A stretch of 64,000 bases of DNA from Chryseobacterium sp. Leaf394 (GTDB taxonomy: Bacteria; Bacteroidota; Bacteroidia; Flavobacteriales; Weeksellaceae), in the NCBI RefSeq assembly GCF_001424105.1, contig NZ_LMQH01000004.1, forward strand, positions 298-64,297. Reading direction: 5' to 3'. The notes below the pieces were generated by a model, which saw nothing but the letters and a program-made list of their open reading frames with translations, did not search any database and was not told the origin of the DNA. Shown piece by piece: positions 26,502 through 35,697 of this stretch. Position 1 is the stretch's first letter. The number at the start of each line of letters is the position of its first letter. The position numbers were made by a program, and so were the translations under genes.

Positions 26502-26550
26502 AAATTTGAAAATTTATTAATTTGAAAATTTGAAAGTGGGTTTACTTTAA

Positions 26551-26584
26551 ACCTCAAACTTCAAATCTCAAATTTCAAACTATA
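26551..26584. repeat. Heptamer spacer before nuoH
   Basis: Units CTCAAAC, TTCAAAT, CTCAAAT, TTCAAAC, TATAAAA with a 7-base period end 4 bases before the nuoH ATG. Confidence 0.6.
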
Positions 26585-26588
26585 AAAG

Positions 26589-27650
26589 ATGGATTTAATT
26601 ACATTTAAATTAATACTTGTACTTGCACTTTTCCTGCTTTCATTAACGATTGCAGCCTACTCTACCTGGGCAGAAAGAAAAGTGGCAGCCATTATGCAGG
26701 ACAGAATCGGGCCTAACAGATCTGGGCCATTCGGTTTACTGCAGCCTCTTGCAGATGGTGGTAAATTTTTCTTTAAAGAAGATTTTACACCGCACAATGC
26801 AGAAAAATTTCTTTTTGTATTGGGACCTGCACTGGTAATGTTTATTTCATTAATCACCGGAGCAGTTATTCCATGGGGTAAAACACTGAGCATTGGAGAC
26901 GTTTCTTATGACTTACAGGTTGCCAACATCGATGTAGGTGTACTTTTCATTATTGGTATGGCTTCAATTGGAGTTTATGGAATTATGATCGGTGGCTGGG
27001 CTTCCAACAACAAATATTCACTACTTGGTGCCATCCGTGCTTCTTCGCAAATGATTTCTTACGAATTGGCGATGGGGCTTGCACTGCTTTCTATCATTAT
27101 GATGACAGGAAGTTTAGATTTAAAAGTAATTACTGAAAACCAGGCTGAAGGAAAACTTTGGGGAATTATCCCTTTCGGTTCCGGAATGAACTGGAATATA
27201 TTTTACCAGCCTCTGGCATTCCTTATTTTCTTTGTTGCAGCGTTGGCAGAAACCAACCGTCACCCTTTCGATTTACCAGAGTGTGAATCTGAACTGGTAA
27301 CCGGATATTCTACAGAATATTCTTCAATGAAGTTAGGTTTGTACATGTTTGGAGAATATGTGAATATGTTTATTTCAAACGCTTTTATGGTCGTTCTTTT
27401 CTTTGGAGGTTACAATTACCCGGGAATTGAATGGGTAACTCAGAATTGGGGAGAAAATACCGCAGGAATTTTAAGCATCGTAGCATTTTTAACGAAAACG
27501 GTAGTCGGAATTCTGATCTTCATGTGGATCAGATGGACGTTGCCAAGATTCAGATACGACCAGTTGATGCACTTAGGATGGAAAACTTTGATTCCATTGG
27601 CATTGGTCAACTTGATGATTACAGGAGCGGTGATTTTAGCTTTTCAATAA
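26589..27650 (+). CDS. nuoH: NADH-quinone oxidoreductase subunit H
   Basis: A 353-residue membrane subunit with eight helices that docks the peripheral arm and lines the quinone channel. Signatures: AERKVAAIMQDRIGPNRSGP, LQPLADGGKFFFKEDF, SQMISYELAMGLALLSIIMM and AETNRHPFDLPECESELVTG with its conserved acidic loop. Full length. Confidence 0.96.
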   Translation: MDLITFKLILVLALFLLSLTIAAYSTWAERKVAAIMQDRIGPNRSGPFGLLQPLADGGKFFFKEDFTPHNAEKFLFVLGPALVMFISLITGAVIPWGKTLSIGDVSYDLQVANIDVGVLFIIGMASIGVYGIMIGGWASNNKYSLLGAIRASSQMISYELAMGLALLSIIMMTGSLDLKVITENQAEGKLWGIIPFGSGMNWNIFYQPLAFLIFFVAALAETNRHPFDLPECESELVTGYSTEYSSMKLGLYMFGEYVNMFISNAFMVVLFFGGYNYPGIEWVTQNWGENTAGILSIVAFLTKTVVGILIFMWIRWTLPRFRYDQLMHLGWKTLIPLALVNLMITGAVILAFQ

Positions 27651-27651
27651 T

Positions 27652-27685
27652 TTGAGATTTGATGTTTGAGATTTGAAATTCGTTT
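27652..27685. repeat. Heptamer spacer after nuoH
   Basis: Units ATTTGAG, ATTTGAT, GTTTGAG, ATTTGAA form the reverse complement of the TCAAATC type and start right after the nuoH stop. Confidence 0.6.
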
Positions 27686-27730
27686 GTAAAACAGATTTTC
27701 ACTATCTTAAACAAATAAATTTCAAATAGA

Positions 27731-28120
27731 ATGGCAACGATTAACAATTTTGAAGATTTAGAAATTTGGCAAAGTTCAAGAAGCCTTTGTCAGCTGATTC
27801 AAAAAGAATGTTTATTGAATCCGAAATTTTTAAATCACGATAAAAATCAAATTGACAGAGCTTCAGCGTCCATTATGGATAATATTGCTGAAGGTTTTGA
27901 AAGAGAAGGCAATAAAGAATTTATAAACTTTCTTACCATGTCTAAAGGTTCAGCAGGCGAAGTTCGCTCGCAATTAATAAGAGCTTTGGACAGAAATTAT
28001 TTAGAGGAAGAGACATTTAGTTTTTTAAAAGAGCAGACAATATCTTTATCTAAAAAACTTTCAGGATTTATAAATTATTTAAAAAGTACCGAACACAACG
28101 GGAATAAATTTAAAAGATAA
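27731..28120 (+). CDS. Four-helix-bundle (23S rRNA intervening-sequence type) protein inside the nuo operon
   Basis: A 129-residue protein of the four-helix-bundle (S23/IVP) family. Characteristic pieces are FEDLEIWQSSRSLCQLIQ, IDRASASIMDNIAEGFEREG and EFINFLTMSKGSAGEVRSQL. Family members are encoded in 23S rRNA intervening sequences and, in Bacteroidota, in many intergenic spots; their role is unknown. Here it splits nuoH from nuoI and is flanked on both sides by heptamer-repeat spacers, suggesting an insertion. It does not belong to complex I. A broken second copy is at 60148-60237. Confidence 0.85.
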   Translation: MATINNFEDLEIWQSSRSLCQLIQKECLLNPKFLNHDKNQIDRASASIMDNIAEGFEREGNKEFINFLTMSKGSAGEVRSQLIRALDRNYLEEETFSFLKEQTISLSKKLSGFINYLKSTEHNGNKFKR

Positions 28121-28171
28121 AGTTAATAATTAAAAGCTTGAGAATTATGATTATGACAATTCTATTCAGAA

Positions 28172-28208
28172 TTAAATTTCAAATCTCAAACTTCAAATTT
28201 CAAATAAT
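28172..28208. repeat. Heptamer spacer before nuoI
   Basis: Units AAATTTC, AAATCTC, AAACTTC, AAATTTC, AAATAAT lead to the nuoI ATG at 28212. Confidence 0.6.
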
Positions 28209-28211
28209 ATA

Positions 28212-28769
28212 ATGAAATTAACCAACAGATCAAAAGTTGTTTCGAATAAAGAAATGACCCTTGCTGAAAAAATCTACCTTCCGGCGATTTTCAAAGGTAT
28301 GGGTATTACTTTCAAACATGCTGTGAGAACCGTTGTAAAACGAGCTCCGAATGTTTATTCTTATCCGGAAGTACAGAAACCGAGAGCAGATATCTGGAGA
28401 GGTCAGCACGTTCTGAAAAGAGACGAAGAAGGCAGAGAAAGATGTACAGCCTGTGGTTTGTGTGCCGTGGCATGTCCTGCCGAAGCAATTACAATGACTG
28501 CTGCTGAAAGAACCAGAGAAGAAAAAGATCTTTACAGAGAAGAAAAATATGCATCAGTATATGAAATCAATATGTTGAGATGTATTTTCTGCGGTATGTG
28601 CGAAGAGGCCTGTCCGAAATCTGCAATTTATCTTACAGACCGTTTAGTTGATGTTGAAACCAACAGAGGATCTTTCATCTACGGTAAAGATAAATTAGTT
28701 GAAAAAATTAATGAAAGGATTGATATTACTGAAAGACAGTCCGAGAAACAAAAAAATGCAGTAAAATAA
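28212..28769 (+). CDS. nuoI: NADH-quinone oxidoreductase subunit I
   Basis: A 185-residue ferredoxin-like subunit with two [4Fe-4S] clusters (N6a, N6b). The ligand sets are CTACGLCAVACPAEAI and CIFCGMCEEACPKSAI, each C-x2-C-x2-C-x3-C-P. An N-terminal amphipathic helix anchors it to the membrane arm. Its stop overlaps the nuoJ start by one base (TAATG). Confidence 0.96.
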   Translation: MKLTNRSKVVSNKEMTLAEKIYLPAIFKGMGITFKHAVRTVVKRAPNVYSYPEVQKPRADIWRGQHVLKRDEEGRERCTACGLCAVACPAEAITMTAAERTREEKDLYREEKYASVYEINMLRCIFCGMCEEACPKSAIYLTDRLVDVETNRGSFIYGKDKLVEKINERIDITERQSEKQKNAVK

Positions 28770-29266
28770 TGGATCAGTTTTTATTTTTCCTGGTGGCGTT
28801 TTTAGCAGTGGCAAGTGCAGTTTACTTTGTATTTGCAAAAAATCCTTTATATGCTATTCTGTCATTAATTGTTACAATGTTTTCAATCGCGGGAATGTAC
28901 GTTCTTCTGAATGCACAGTTCCTTGCCATCATACAGATCATCGTTTACGCAGGTGCGATCATGGTTTTATTCCTTTACATCCTGATGATGCTTAATCTCA
29001 ATAAAGAAGATGAAAGTAAAAAATCCAGTTCATTGAAATTTATCGGAGTTTTTACAGCTGGTCTTCTTTTAATCGGGCTTTTAGGTGTTTTCAGAGGTAT
29101 TGAGCAGAAACACGTTGTGGTAGCCAATGTAGATAAAGGTGTTGGTCTTACAAAAAATCTGGGAAGACTTTTATTTAACGAATATGTTTTGCCGTTTGAG
29201 CTTGCTTCCATCCTTATTCTGGCTGGTATTGTAGGTGCGGTGTTAATCGGTAAAAAAGATTTATAA
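28769..29266 (+). CDS. nuoJ: NADH-quinone oxidoreductase subunit J
   Basis: A 165-residue membrane subunit with five helices. The third helix shows the conserved IIQIIVYAGAIMVLFLYILM run containing the pi-bulge important for proton coupling. One-base overlap with nuoI and a 4-base gap to nuoK indicate coupled translation. Confidence 0.94.
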   Translation: MDQFLFFLVAFLAVASAVYFVFAKNPLYAILSLIVTMFSIAGMYVLLNAQFLAIIQIIVYAGAIMVLFLYILMMLNLNKEDESKKSSSLKFIGVFTAGLLLIGLLGVFRGIEQKHVVVANVDKGVGLTKNLGRLLFNEYVLPFELASILILAGIVGAVLIGKKDL

Positions 29267-29270
29267 AATT

Positions 29271-29600
29271 ATGGGAGAAGTAAATACATTTATGCAAAGC
29301 ATTCCCTTAGAGTACTTCATTATTCTTTCGTCTGTACTTTTCAGTCTGGGAGTTTTGGGAGTATTGGTAAGAAAAAATGCGATTGTGATGTTGGGTTGTG
29401 TAGAGCTGATGCTCAATTCTGTAAACCTTTTACTGGCTGCATTCTCAGCATATAACGGGAACAGCGACGGACAGCTTCTGGTATTCTTTATCATGGTAGT
29501 TGCTGCTGCTGAAGTAGCGGTAGGTCTGGCAATTATTGCAATGCTATACCGAAATACCCGTTCTGTAGATGTAAGTATATTTAATAAATTAAGAGGATAA
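29271..29600 (+). CDS. nuoK: NADH-quinone oxidoreductase subunit K
   Basis: A 109-residue three-helix membrane subunit. The conserved Glu residues of the proton path appear in VMLGCVELMLNSVNLLL and AAAEVAVGLAIIAML. Normal length; 3 bases before nuoL. Confidence 0.95.
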   Translation: MGEVNTFMQSIPLEYFIILSSVLFSLGVLGVLVRKNAIVMLGCVELMLNSVNLLLAAFSAYNGNSDGQLLVFFIMVVAAAEVAVGLAIIAMLYRNTRSVDVSIFNKLRG

Positions 29601-29603
29601 AGA

Positions 29604-31517
29604 ATGGAAAATTTAGTGTATGCAATAATACTTTTACCTCTTTTAGGGTTTCTCATCAACGGGCTTTTCGGGAAAAATCTTCCTAAAGTTGTAGTTGGTT
29701 CTTTGGCTACAGCAATGGTTTTCGGATCTTTTGCAATTGCCGTTTATTTATTTTTAAATTTCGATTCTGAAAGCCAGCCACAGGTTTTTACAGCTTTTGA
29801 ATGGTTCAGAGTAAATGGAATTCAAGTTAACTTCGGTTTCCTTATTGATCAGCTTTCTTTGATGATGGTAATGATTATTACGGGTATCGGATCTCTGATT
29901 CACCTCTACTCTATCGGTTATATGAGTCACGATAAAGGTTTCTATAAGTTTTTTACTTATTTAAATCTATTTATCTTCTCCATGTTACTTTTGGTAATGG
30001 GAAGCAATTACCTCATCCTTTTCATCGGATGGGAAGGTGTAGGACTTTGTTCTTATCTTTTGATCGGATTCTGGTATACTAACGAAGAATACGGTAAAGC
30101 TGCGAGAAAAGCTTTCATCATGAACAGAATTGGTGACCTTGCATTGTTGATCGGCATCTTTATGATCGCTTCACAAACTAACGCAATTGATTACCTTTCT
30201 ATAAAACAAAACGCCGGACAGTTTGAACTGGACGGAACAATCATTATCTTCATTACCGCGAGTTTATTCATCGGAGCGACAGGTAAATCTGCTCAGGTTC
30301 CTTTGTATACTTGGTTGCCGGATGCGATGGCAGGTCCGACTCCGGTTTCTGCATTGATTCACGCAGCAACGATGGTAACGGCGGGTATCTATTTAGTGGT
30401 AAGATCAAACTTCTTATTCACTTTAGCACCAACCGTTCAGGGCGGAATTCTTTTCATCGGATTCTTAACAGCGGCTTTAGCAGGTTTCTATGCACTCAGA
30501 CAAAACGATATCAAAAAAGTCTTGGCATATTCTACAGTTTCACAACTTGGTTTTATGTTTATTGCTTTAGGTTTGGGAGCTTATACCACAGCAATGTTCC
30601 ACGTTATGACGCATGCTTTCTTTAAAGCTTTAATGTTCCTCGGAGCTGGTTCTGTAATCCACGCAATGAGCAACGAGCAGGATATGCGTTTCATGGGAGG
30701 TTTAAAAAAATATATTCCAATTACTCATTTTACATTCCTTATCGGAACTTTGGCCATCTCAGGATTCCCTTTGCTTTCAGGAATGATTTCTAAAGACGAA
30801 ATTTTGGTTGCCGCTTTCGCTAAAAACCCTGTTTACTGGGTAATCTTGTTTTTACTGGCAGCAACTACCGCAGCTTATATGTTCAGACTGTACTATCTTA
30901 CTTTCCATGGAGAGTTCAGAGGTACGGAAGAGCAAAAACATCATTTACATGAGAGTCCATCGACGATGACTTTACCTTTAATCGTACTTGCAGTTCTTTC
31001 AGTTTTAGGTGGATTTATCAACCTTCCTCACTTCATCGGTCACGGGCATTATGCTAAACTGATGGAATGGCTTAAACCTGTTTTAACAGAAGAAAGCTAC
31101 AAACAGATGGAATCTACTCTATCGGGAGTTCCGTTCGGAACTGAAATGATTCTTTTGGGTGCGACAGTTTTAATGTTCTTTACCGTTTGGTTAATCGTTA
31201 AAAACATTTACATCAACAAAAAGAAACAGGCTTTACCGGAAGAGCAATACACCGGATGGGAAAGGCTTTCTGCTAAAAAATTATATGTAGACGAAATTTA
31301 CAATGCTCTGATTGTAAAAACAGTTGAAGGATTGGGACGTGGCGGAAAAATGTTTGACAAAAACGTTTTAGATAAAGCTGTAGATTTCGTAGGCGAAGGT
31401 GCTGAAGACAGCGGAAGATCTATGAAACGCATCCAGAACGGAAATGTAGAAACCTACATTCTCATCATGTCTTTAGCTGTGGGAATTATATTGATTGTTA
31501 ACTTTATATTACAATAA
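29604..31517 (+). CDS. nuoL: NADH-quinone oxidoreductase subunit L
   Basis: A 637-residue antiporter-like proton-pumping subunit at the far end of the membrane arm. Conserved runs include FIGWEGVGLCSYLLIGFW, GATGKSAQVPLYTWLPDAM, AGPTPVSALIHAATMVTAG and VSQLGFMFIALGLGAY. The C-terminal lateral helix follows a cytoplasmic stretch near residue 530. Overlaps nuoM by one base (TAATG). Confidence 0.96.
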   Translation: MENLVYAIILLPLLGFLINGLFGKNLPKVVVGSLATAMVFGSFAIAVYLFLNFDSESQPQVFTAFEWFRVNGIQVNFGFLIDQLSLMMVMIITGIGSLIHLYSIGYMSHDKGFYKFFTYLNLFIFSMLLLVMGSNYLILFIGWEGVGLCSYLLIGFWYTNEEYGKAARKAFIMNRIGDLALLIGIFMIASQTNAIDYLSIKQNAGQFELDGTIIIFITASLFIGATGKSAQVPLYTWLPDAMAGPTPVSALIHAATMVTAGIYLVVRSNFLFTLAPTVQGGILFIGFLTAALAGFYALRQNDIKKVLAYSTVSQLGFMFIALGLGAYTTAMFHVMTHAFFKALMFLGAGSVIHAMSNEQDMRFMGGLKKYIPITHFTFLIGTLAISGFPLLSGMISKDEILVAAFAKNPVYWVILFLLAATTAAYMFRLYYLTFHGEFRGTEEQKHHLHESPSTMTLPLIVLAVLSVLGGFINLPHFIGHGHYAKLMEWLKPVLTEESYKQMESTLSGVPFGTEMILLGATVLMFFTVWLIVKNIYINKKKQALPEEQYTGWERLSAKKLYVDEIYNALIVKTVEGLGRGGKMFDKNVLDKAVDFVGEGAEDSGRSMKRIQNGNVETYILIMSLAVGIILIVNFILQ

Positions 31518-33010
31518 TGTCTTATTTACTATTAACATTATTACTTTTACCTCTTGTAGGTTCGGGAATAGTCTTTGCCTGGAAAAATGCTTCCAGCAAA
31601 TATGTGGCACTGGCGATTGCCCTTGTACAAATGCTCTTAACCTTCTATGTGGCTGCAGATTTTGACTTTGCACCTACCGTAGACAGCGTATTGCAGTACG
31701 AAATTAACTATCCATGGTCTCAGTTTATCAAAAGTACGCTGCATTTTGGGATTGACGGGATGAGTTTACTTCTTCTGTTGCTGACCAACATTCTGATGCC
31801 GATCATCATTCTTTCATCATTTAATGAAAATGTAAGCTACAGAAATACTTTCTATGGCCTAATTTTATTGATGCAGTTTGGTCTTATCGGAGTTTTCACT
31901 TCTTTAGACGGATTGTTATTCTATATTTTCTGGGAAGTTACTTTGATTCCGATCTGGTTTATTGCGGCTCTTTGGGGTCAGGAAAACAAAAGATTTGAAT
32001 TTACTACAAAATTCTTCGTGTATACTTTCGTAGGTTCATTATTTATGCTTGCAGGAATCATCTATGTGGGGATTCATTCAGCATCATTTGCACTTACAGA
32101 TTTATATAATGCCAATTTGGGAGATACGCAGCAGGTGGTTGTTTTCTGGATGATTTTCTTCGCTTTTGCAGTGAAACTTCCGGTTTTCCCTTTCCATACA
32201 TGGCAGCCGGACACGTACACCTACTCTCCTACTCAGGGATCAATGCTTTTATCAGGTATCATGCTGAAAATGGCGATCTACGGAATTTTACGATATTTAT
32301 TACCAATCACACCAACTGCTATCTTAGGAATCAGCGGACAGATTGTAATCATTCTTGCGATTGTAGGAATTGTACACGGTGCTTTAATTGCGATTATTCA
32401 GACTGATATGAAAAGAATTATTGCTTATTCATCATTCTCTCACGTAGGCTTGATGGTAGCGGGAATCTTTGCTTCAGCTGTTGTTACTTTAAGAGGAACT
32501 TTCAATGTGGAAGGTGCAGAAGGTGCTTTGGTACAGACTTTTGCTCACGGTATCAACGTTGTCGGACTTTTCTACTGTTGTGATATTTTATACAAGAGAT
32601 TCAAATCAAGAGATATCAGACAGATGGGTGGTTTAGCGAAAGTAGCACCGAAATTTGCTGTTCTTTTCCTGATTATTATTTTAGGATCAATGGGCGTTCC
32701 GTTGACAAATGGTTTTATCGGTGAATTTATTTTGATTAAATCGATTTTCAGCTTCAGTGTTCTGGCATGTATCATTTCAGGTCTTACGGTTATCCTCTGC
32801 GCAGCTTATCTTCTTAGATTTTACGGAAAAGCGATGTTCGGAAAGGGTGACGATACTGTTTTGAGTACTGCAAGAGATCTTTCGGCAGTAGAATTTTCGG
32901 TACTGGCAAGTATTGCGGTATTTGTGATCGTTTTGGGAATCTTCCCTCAGCCGGTTATCGATATGGTAGGAACTTCTGTACAGTTTATTTACAAATCTCT
33001 AATTTCTTAA
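31517..33010 (+). CDS. nuoM: NADH-quinone oxidoreductase subunit M
   Basis: A 497-residue antiporter-like subunit with fourteen predicted helices. Key runs are LLFYIFWEVTLIPIWFIAAL with the helix-5 Glu, FAFAVKLPVFPFHTWQPDTY and SSFSHVGLMVAGIFA. One proton channel of complex I. Full length. Confidence 0.96.
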   Translation: MSYLLLTLLLLPLVGSGIVFAWKNASSKYVALAIALVQMLLTFYVAADFDFAPTVDSVLQYEINYPWSQFIKSTLHFGIDGMSLLLLLLTNILMPIIILSSFNENVSYRNTFYGLILLMQFGLIGVFTSLDGLLFYIFWEVTLIPIWFIAALWGQENKRFEFTTKFFVYTFVGSLFMLAGIIYVGIHSASFALTDLYNANLGDTQQVVVFWMIFFAFAVKLPVFPFHTWQPDTYTYSPTQGSMLLSGIMLKMAIYGILRYLLPITPTAILGISGQIVIILAIVGIVHGALIAIIQTDMKRIIAYSSFSHVGLMVAGIFASAVVTLRGTFNVEGAEGALVQTFAHGINVVGLFYCCDILYKRFKSRDIRQMGGLAKVAPKFAVLFLIIILGSMGVPLTNGFIGEFILIKSIFSFSVLACIISGLTVILCAAYLLRFYGKAMFGKGDDTVLSTARDLSAVEFSVLASIAVFVIVLGIFPQPVIDMVGTSVQFIYKSLIS

Positions 33011-33088
33011 GAAATTCAGATTGAGTGACATAAATTTTAATTAAATAATTTAAAAAATAAGAGAACAGAAAAATTTAGATAGGATAAA

Positions 33089-33121
33089 TTTCAAATCTCA
33101 AATTTTAAATCTCAAATCCAT
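33089..33121. repeat. Heptamer spacer before nuoN
   Basis: Units AAATTTC, AAATCTC, AAATTTT, AAATCTC, then AAATCC sit directly before the nuoN ATG at 33125. Confidence 0.6.
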
Positions 33122-33124
33122 ACT

Positions 33125-34516
33125 ATGAGTGTTTTAATAATTGTTTTCCTAACCGCTGTTGCAGCTTTGTTTTCAGGAGTTTTTGAAAAAGGAAAATTGG
33201 CGAGATACATCGGTATTCTGGGGCTTATCATCGCTTTGGTTGTGAGCTTTTTCCCACAGGCAGAATTTCTGAACCAGTACAAAGTCATGTACAACTACAG
33301 TGACAATGCAGCATTATTTACCAAAATTTCTTTGGTTACTACATTGCTGTTGTTTTTCCTGGGTGGTTTTGCATTCAGCAATCACAGAAGCCATCAGTCT
33401 GAACTGTATGCCCTGATGCTTTTTGCACTTTGTGGTGGGATTACCCTTTTCGGTTTCCAGAACTTAGTAACATTATTTATCGGAATCGAGATATTATCTA
33501 TTCCGTTGTATGTACTTGCAGGGGCAAACAAAACAGATTTAAGATCAAATGAAGCCTCAATAAAATATTTCCTGATGGGAGCTTTTGCTACAGGATTTCT
33601 TTTATTCGGTATTGCTTTCATTTACGGAAGCACCGGAAGTTTTGATTTAATGAACATTCAGGATTTCAGTATTGCAAATCCTAACAGCATTATGTTTACC
33701 ATTGGAGTAATCATGATACTTTGTGCCATGTCTTTCAAAGTGGCTTTGGCACCATTCCACATGTGGAGCCCGGATGTATATTACGGTTCTCCTTCACTGG
33801 TAACTGCTTTCATGGCGAGCGTGGTAAAAATCTCAGGATTTTTTGCTTTATTTAAAATGATGAGCATCGGTTTTGTAGGCGTTACCGAACAATGGATCGA
33901 TATTCTGGGCGTTTTCGTTATCATCACTCTTCTTTTGGCCAACGTAATGGGACTTGCGCAAACCAATGCAAAAAGAATGCTTGCATATTCATCAGTATCA
34001 CACGCCGGTTACATTGGTCTAGTGTTCTTCGGAATGAATTCTATGAGTACATACACCCTGGCATTTTACCTTTTTGCTTATTCACTGGCAACGGTAGGTG
34101 TGTTTATGTGTCTTATTTATGTTGAAAAAATCAAGAAAGAAGCATCTTACGAAGCATTTAAAGGTCTGGCGAAATCTGAACCTCTTCTTGCAGTAGCCAC
34201 TTCAATATCTCTGCTTTCAATGGCAGGAATTCCTTTAACTGCTGGTTTTATGGGTAAATTTTCATTATTTGCACAGGCTTTAGGAAATGATGATAATGTA
34301 GGAATCGTATTGGTAGCCGTTTTAGGCTCAGCGATTTCAATTGCTTATTATTTAAGACTGATCATCGCTATGTTCTTCTTCAAAGAAACCACATTTAAAA
34401 CAGCAGAAAAAGCAACAATCACTTACAACATCGTAGCAGTTTTTGTCATTGCATCACTCGTTGTATTCGGAGTTTTCCCCGATTTGTTTGCTAAAGTTTT
34501 TGCGTTCGCAGGATAA
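33125..34516 (+). CDS. nuoN: NADH-quinone oxidoreductase subunit N
   Basis: A 463-residue antiporter-like subunit, the third proton channel. Conserved segments: TLFIGIEILSIPLYVLAGAN, SFKVALAPFHMWSPDVYYG and SSVSHAGYIGLVFFG. It closes the operon and is followed by a terminator at 34543-34576. Confidence 0.95.
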   Translation: MSVLIIVFLTAVAALFSGVFEKGKLARYIGILGLIIALVVSFFPQAEFLNQYKVMYNYSDNAALFTKISLVTTLLLFFLGGFAFSNHRSHQSELYALMLFALCGGITLFGFQNLVTLFIGIEILSIPLYVLAGANKTDLRSNEASIKYFLMGAFATGFLLFGIAFIYGSTGSFDLMNIQDFSIANPNSIMFTIGVIMILCAMSFKVALAPFHMWSPDVYYGSPSLVTAFMASVVKISGFFALFKMMSIGFVGVTEQWIDILGVFVIITLLLANVMGLAQTNAKRMLAYSSVSHAGYIGLVFFGMNSMSTYTLAFYLFAYSLATVGVFMCLIYVEKIKKEASYEAFKGLAKSEPLLAVATSISLLSMAGIPLTAGFMGKFSLFAQALGNDDNVGIVLVAVLGSAISIAYYLRLIIAMFFFKETTFKTAEKATITYNIVAVFVIASLVVFGVFPDLFAKVFAFAG

Positions 34517-34542
34517 GAAAATTCTCTTTTAAAAAAATAAAT

Positions 34543-34576
34543 TAACCTTTCAAATTATTTTGGAAGGTTTTTTTGT
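34543..34576 (+). terminator. Terminator of the nuo operon
   Basis: AACCTTTCA pairs with TGGAAGGTT (one G-T pair) and is followed by a 7-base T run. Confidence 0.8.
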
Positions 34577-34598
34577 CCGGAAGAAATTTTAATATCAC

Positions 34599-34618
34599 TT
34601 GTAGTAGAACTACTACAA
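34599..34618. promoter_or_regulatory. Inverted repeat TTGTAGTAG-AA-CTACTACAA, possible operator
   Basis: A 9-bp perfect inverted repeat with a 2-base spacer lies 53 bases before the first gene of the toxin island. TTGTAGTA/TACTACAA is the classic half-site of BlaI/MecI-type repressors, so a repressor of that family could control the island; none is encoded in the window. Confidence 0.4.
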
Positions 34619-34670
34619 AATTATTGGAGAAAATTCTTTAAGTTTATAATGATGAAAAAAATAAACACTG

Positions 34671-35696
34671 ATGATATCGCAAAATTTTATCAAACACAAA
34701 GTTCGTCCTGATGACAACCTAAGTTCACTGGCGAAAAGAATTAATATTTCTGAAACTGACCTGAAAGATTTTCACAATCAAAACTGCGGAAACCTGCCTA
34801 AACTTTGGGTCAACAATCTTCAGGGAATTGAGGTCGTGTTGATTCCTACAAATTTTATTACTGAAGAAGAAAAACAAGTTCAGCTAAGAAAGTTACTGCC
34901 TGCAGAAAATTACCATCCCAATTTTCATCTCAGTCAATATTCTGTTGAAGAAATCATTGAGCAGACCGGAAAAGAAGACTTGAAAATAAATTATACAACT
35001 GATTTAAATTTTAGAGAAATTGAAAGCAGATTTGTCGTTGATGTTGCAGTAAAAGATTACACAAAAAATGGCAATATTCCGGATGATAAAATTTCTTTGC
35101 TGTCATTGGAATGTATGAAAAGTCTCTACCCCATTTCGTTTCAACTTTCCGATAACGGCAAACTGGAATCTTGCTATGAACATCAAATCACAGTTGAGAA
35201 ATTCAAATCTAAAAGAAGTGACATTGAAGATTTTTATATTGGAGAAATTGCAAGAAAATATCTGAATACATTTGAGCAAAATATTTCAGACGAAGATTAC
35301 TTTTTAAAGCAGATTCAATCTGCTTTGATACATCAGATTTTATTCCCCAACCTGATATGGTTTCATAAAAAATCGGTTTGGCAGGATAAATTTGTAATCT
35401 ACCCCAATTCTTTTCCTTTGGAATTTGAATGTAAAACTGAAAATCAACTTCAGGATGATGGTATTTCAGAAACAGTAATTTCCGCAAGCCTATGGGAAAA
35501 TTGCAGTCTTCGGGAACTTATAAAAGGTGTGCGAATCGAAGATGAAAATGAAAATGATCTTTTACAAATTGATATCAGCATACATTACTTTACAAGTCAG
35601 ACTACGAAAAAGCTGCTGGAAGTAAAATCGTCTGTATCAATTTGGTTTCAGGGCGAATTATTTCAAAAACATACATTAAACATAACACAAAATTGA
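34671..35696 (+). CDS. LysM-domain protein heading the toxin island
   Basis: A 341-residue protein with no signal peptide. The N-terminus (about residues 5-58) is LysM-like: IKHKVRPDDNLSSLAKRINI then DLKDFHNQNCGN and IEVVLIPTN. The remainder is mixed alpha/beta without a recognised domain. The same kind of LysM head opens the next gene, which carries a spike domain. LysM-like heads without export signals are seen in Bacteroidota contact-dependent secretion loci, where they may attach cargo to the spike. The stop is 1 base before the next ATG. Confidence 0.6.
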   Translation: MISQNFIKHKVRPDDNLSSLAKRINISETDLKDFHNQNCGNLPKLWVNNLQGIEVVLIPTNFITEEEKQVQLRKLLPAENYHPNFHLSQYSVEEIIEQTGKEDLKINYTTDLNFREIESRFVVDVAVKDYTKNGNIPDDKISLLSLECMKSLYPISFQLSDNGKLESCYEHQITVEKFKSKRSDIEDFYIGEIARKYLNTFEQNISDEDYFLKQIQSALIHQILFPNLIWFHKKSVWQDKFVIYPNSFPLEFECKTENQLQDDGISETVISASLWENCSLRELIKGVRIEDENENDLLQIDISIHYFTSQTTKKLLEVKSSVSIWFQGELFQKHTLNITQN

Positions 35697-35697
35697 T

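Noticed and set aside
27731..28120. A complex I accessory subunit
   Set aside because: Its sequence belongs to the four-helix-bundle/IVP family, which occurs in many unrelated places.
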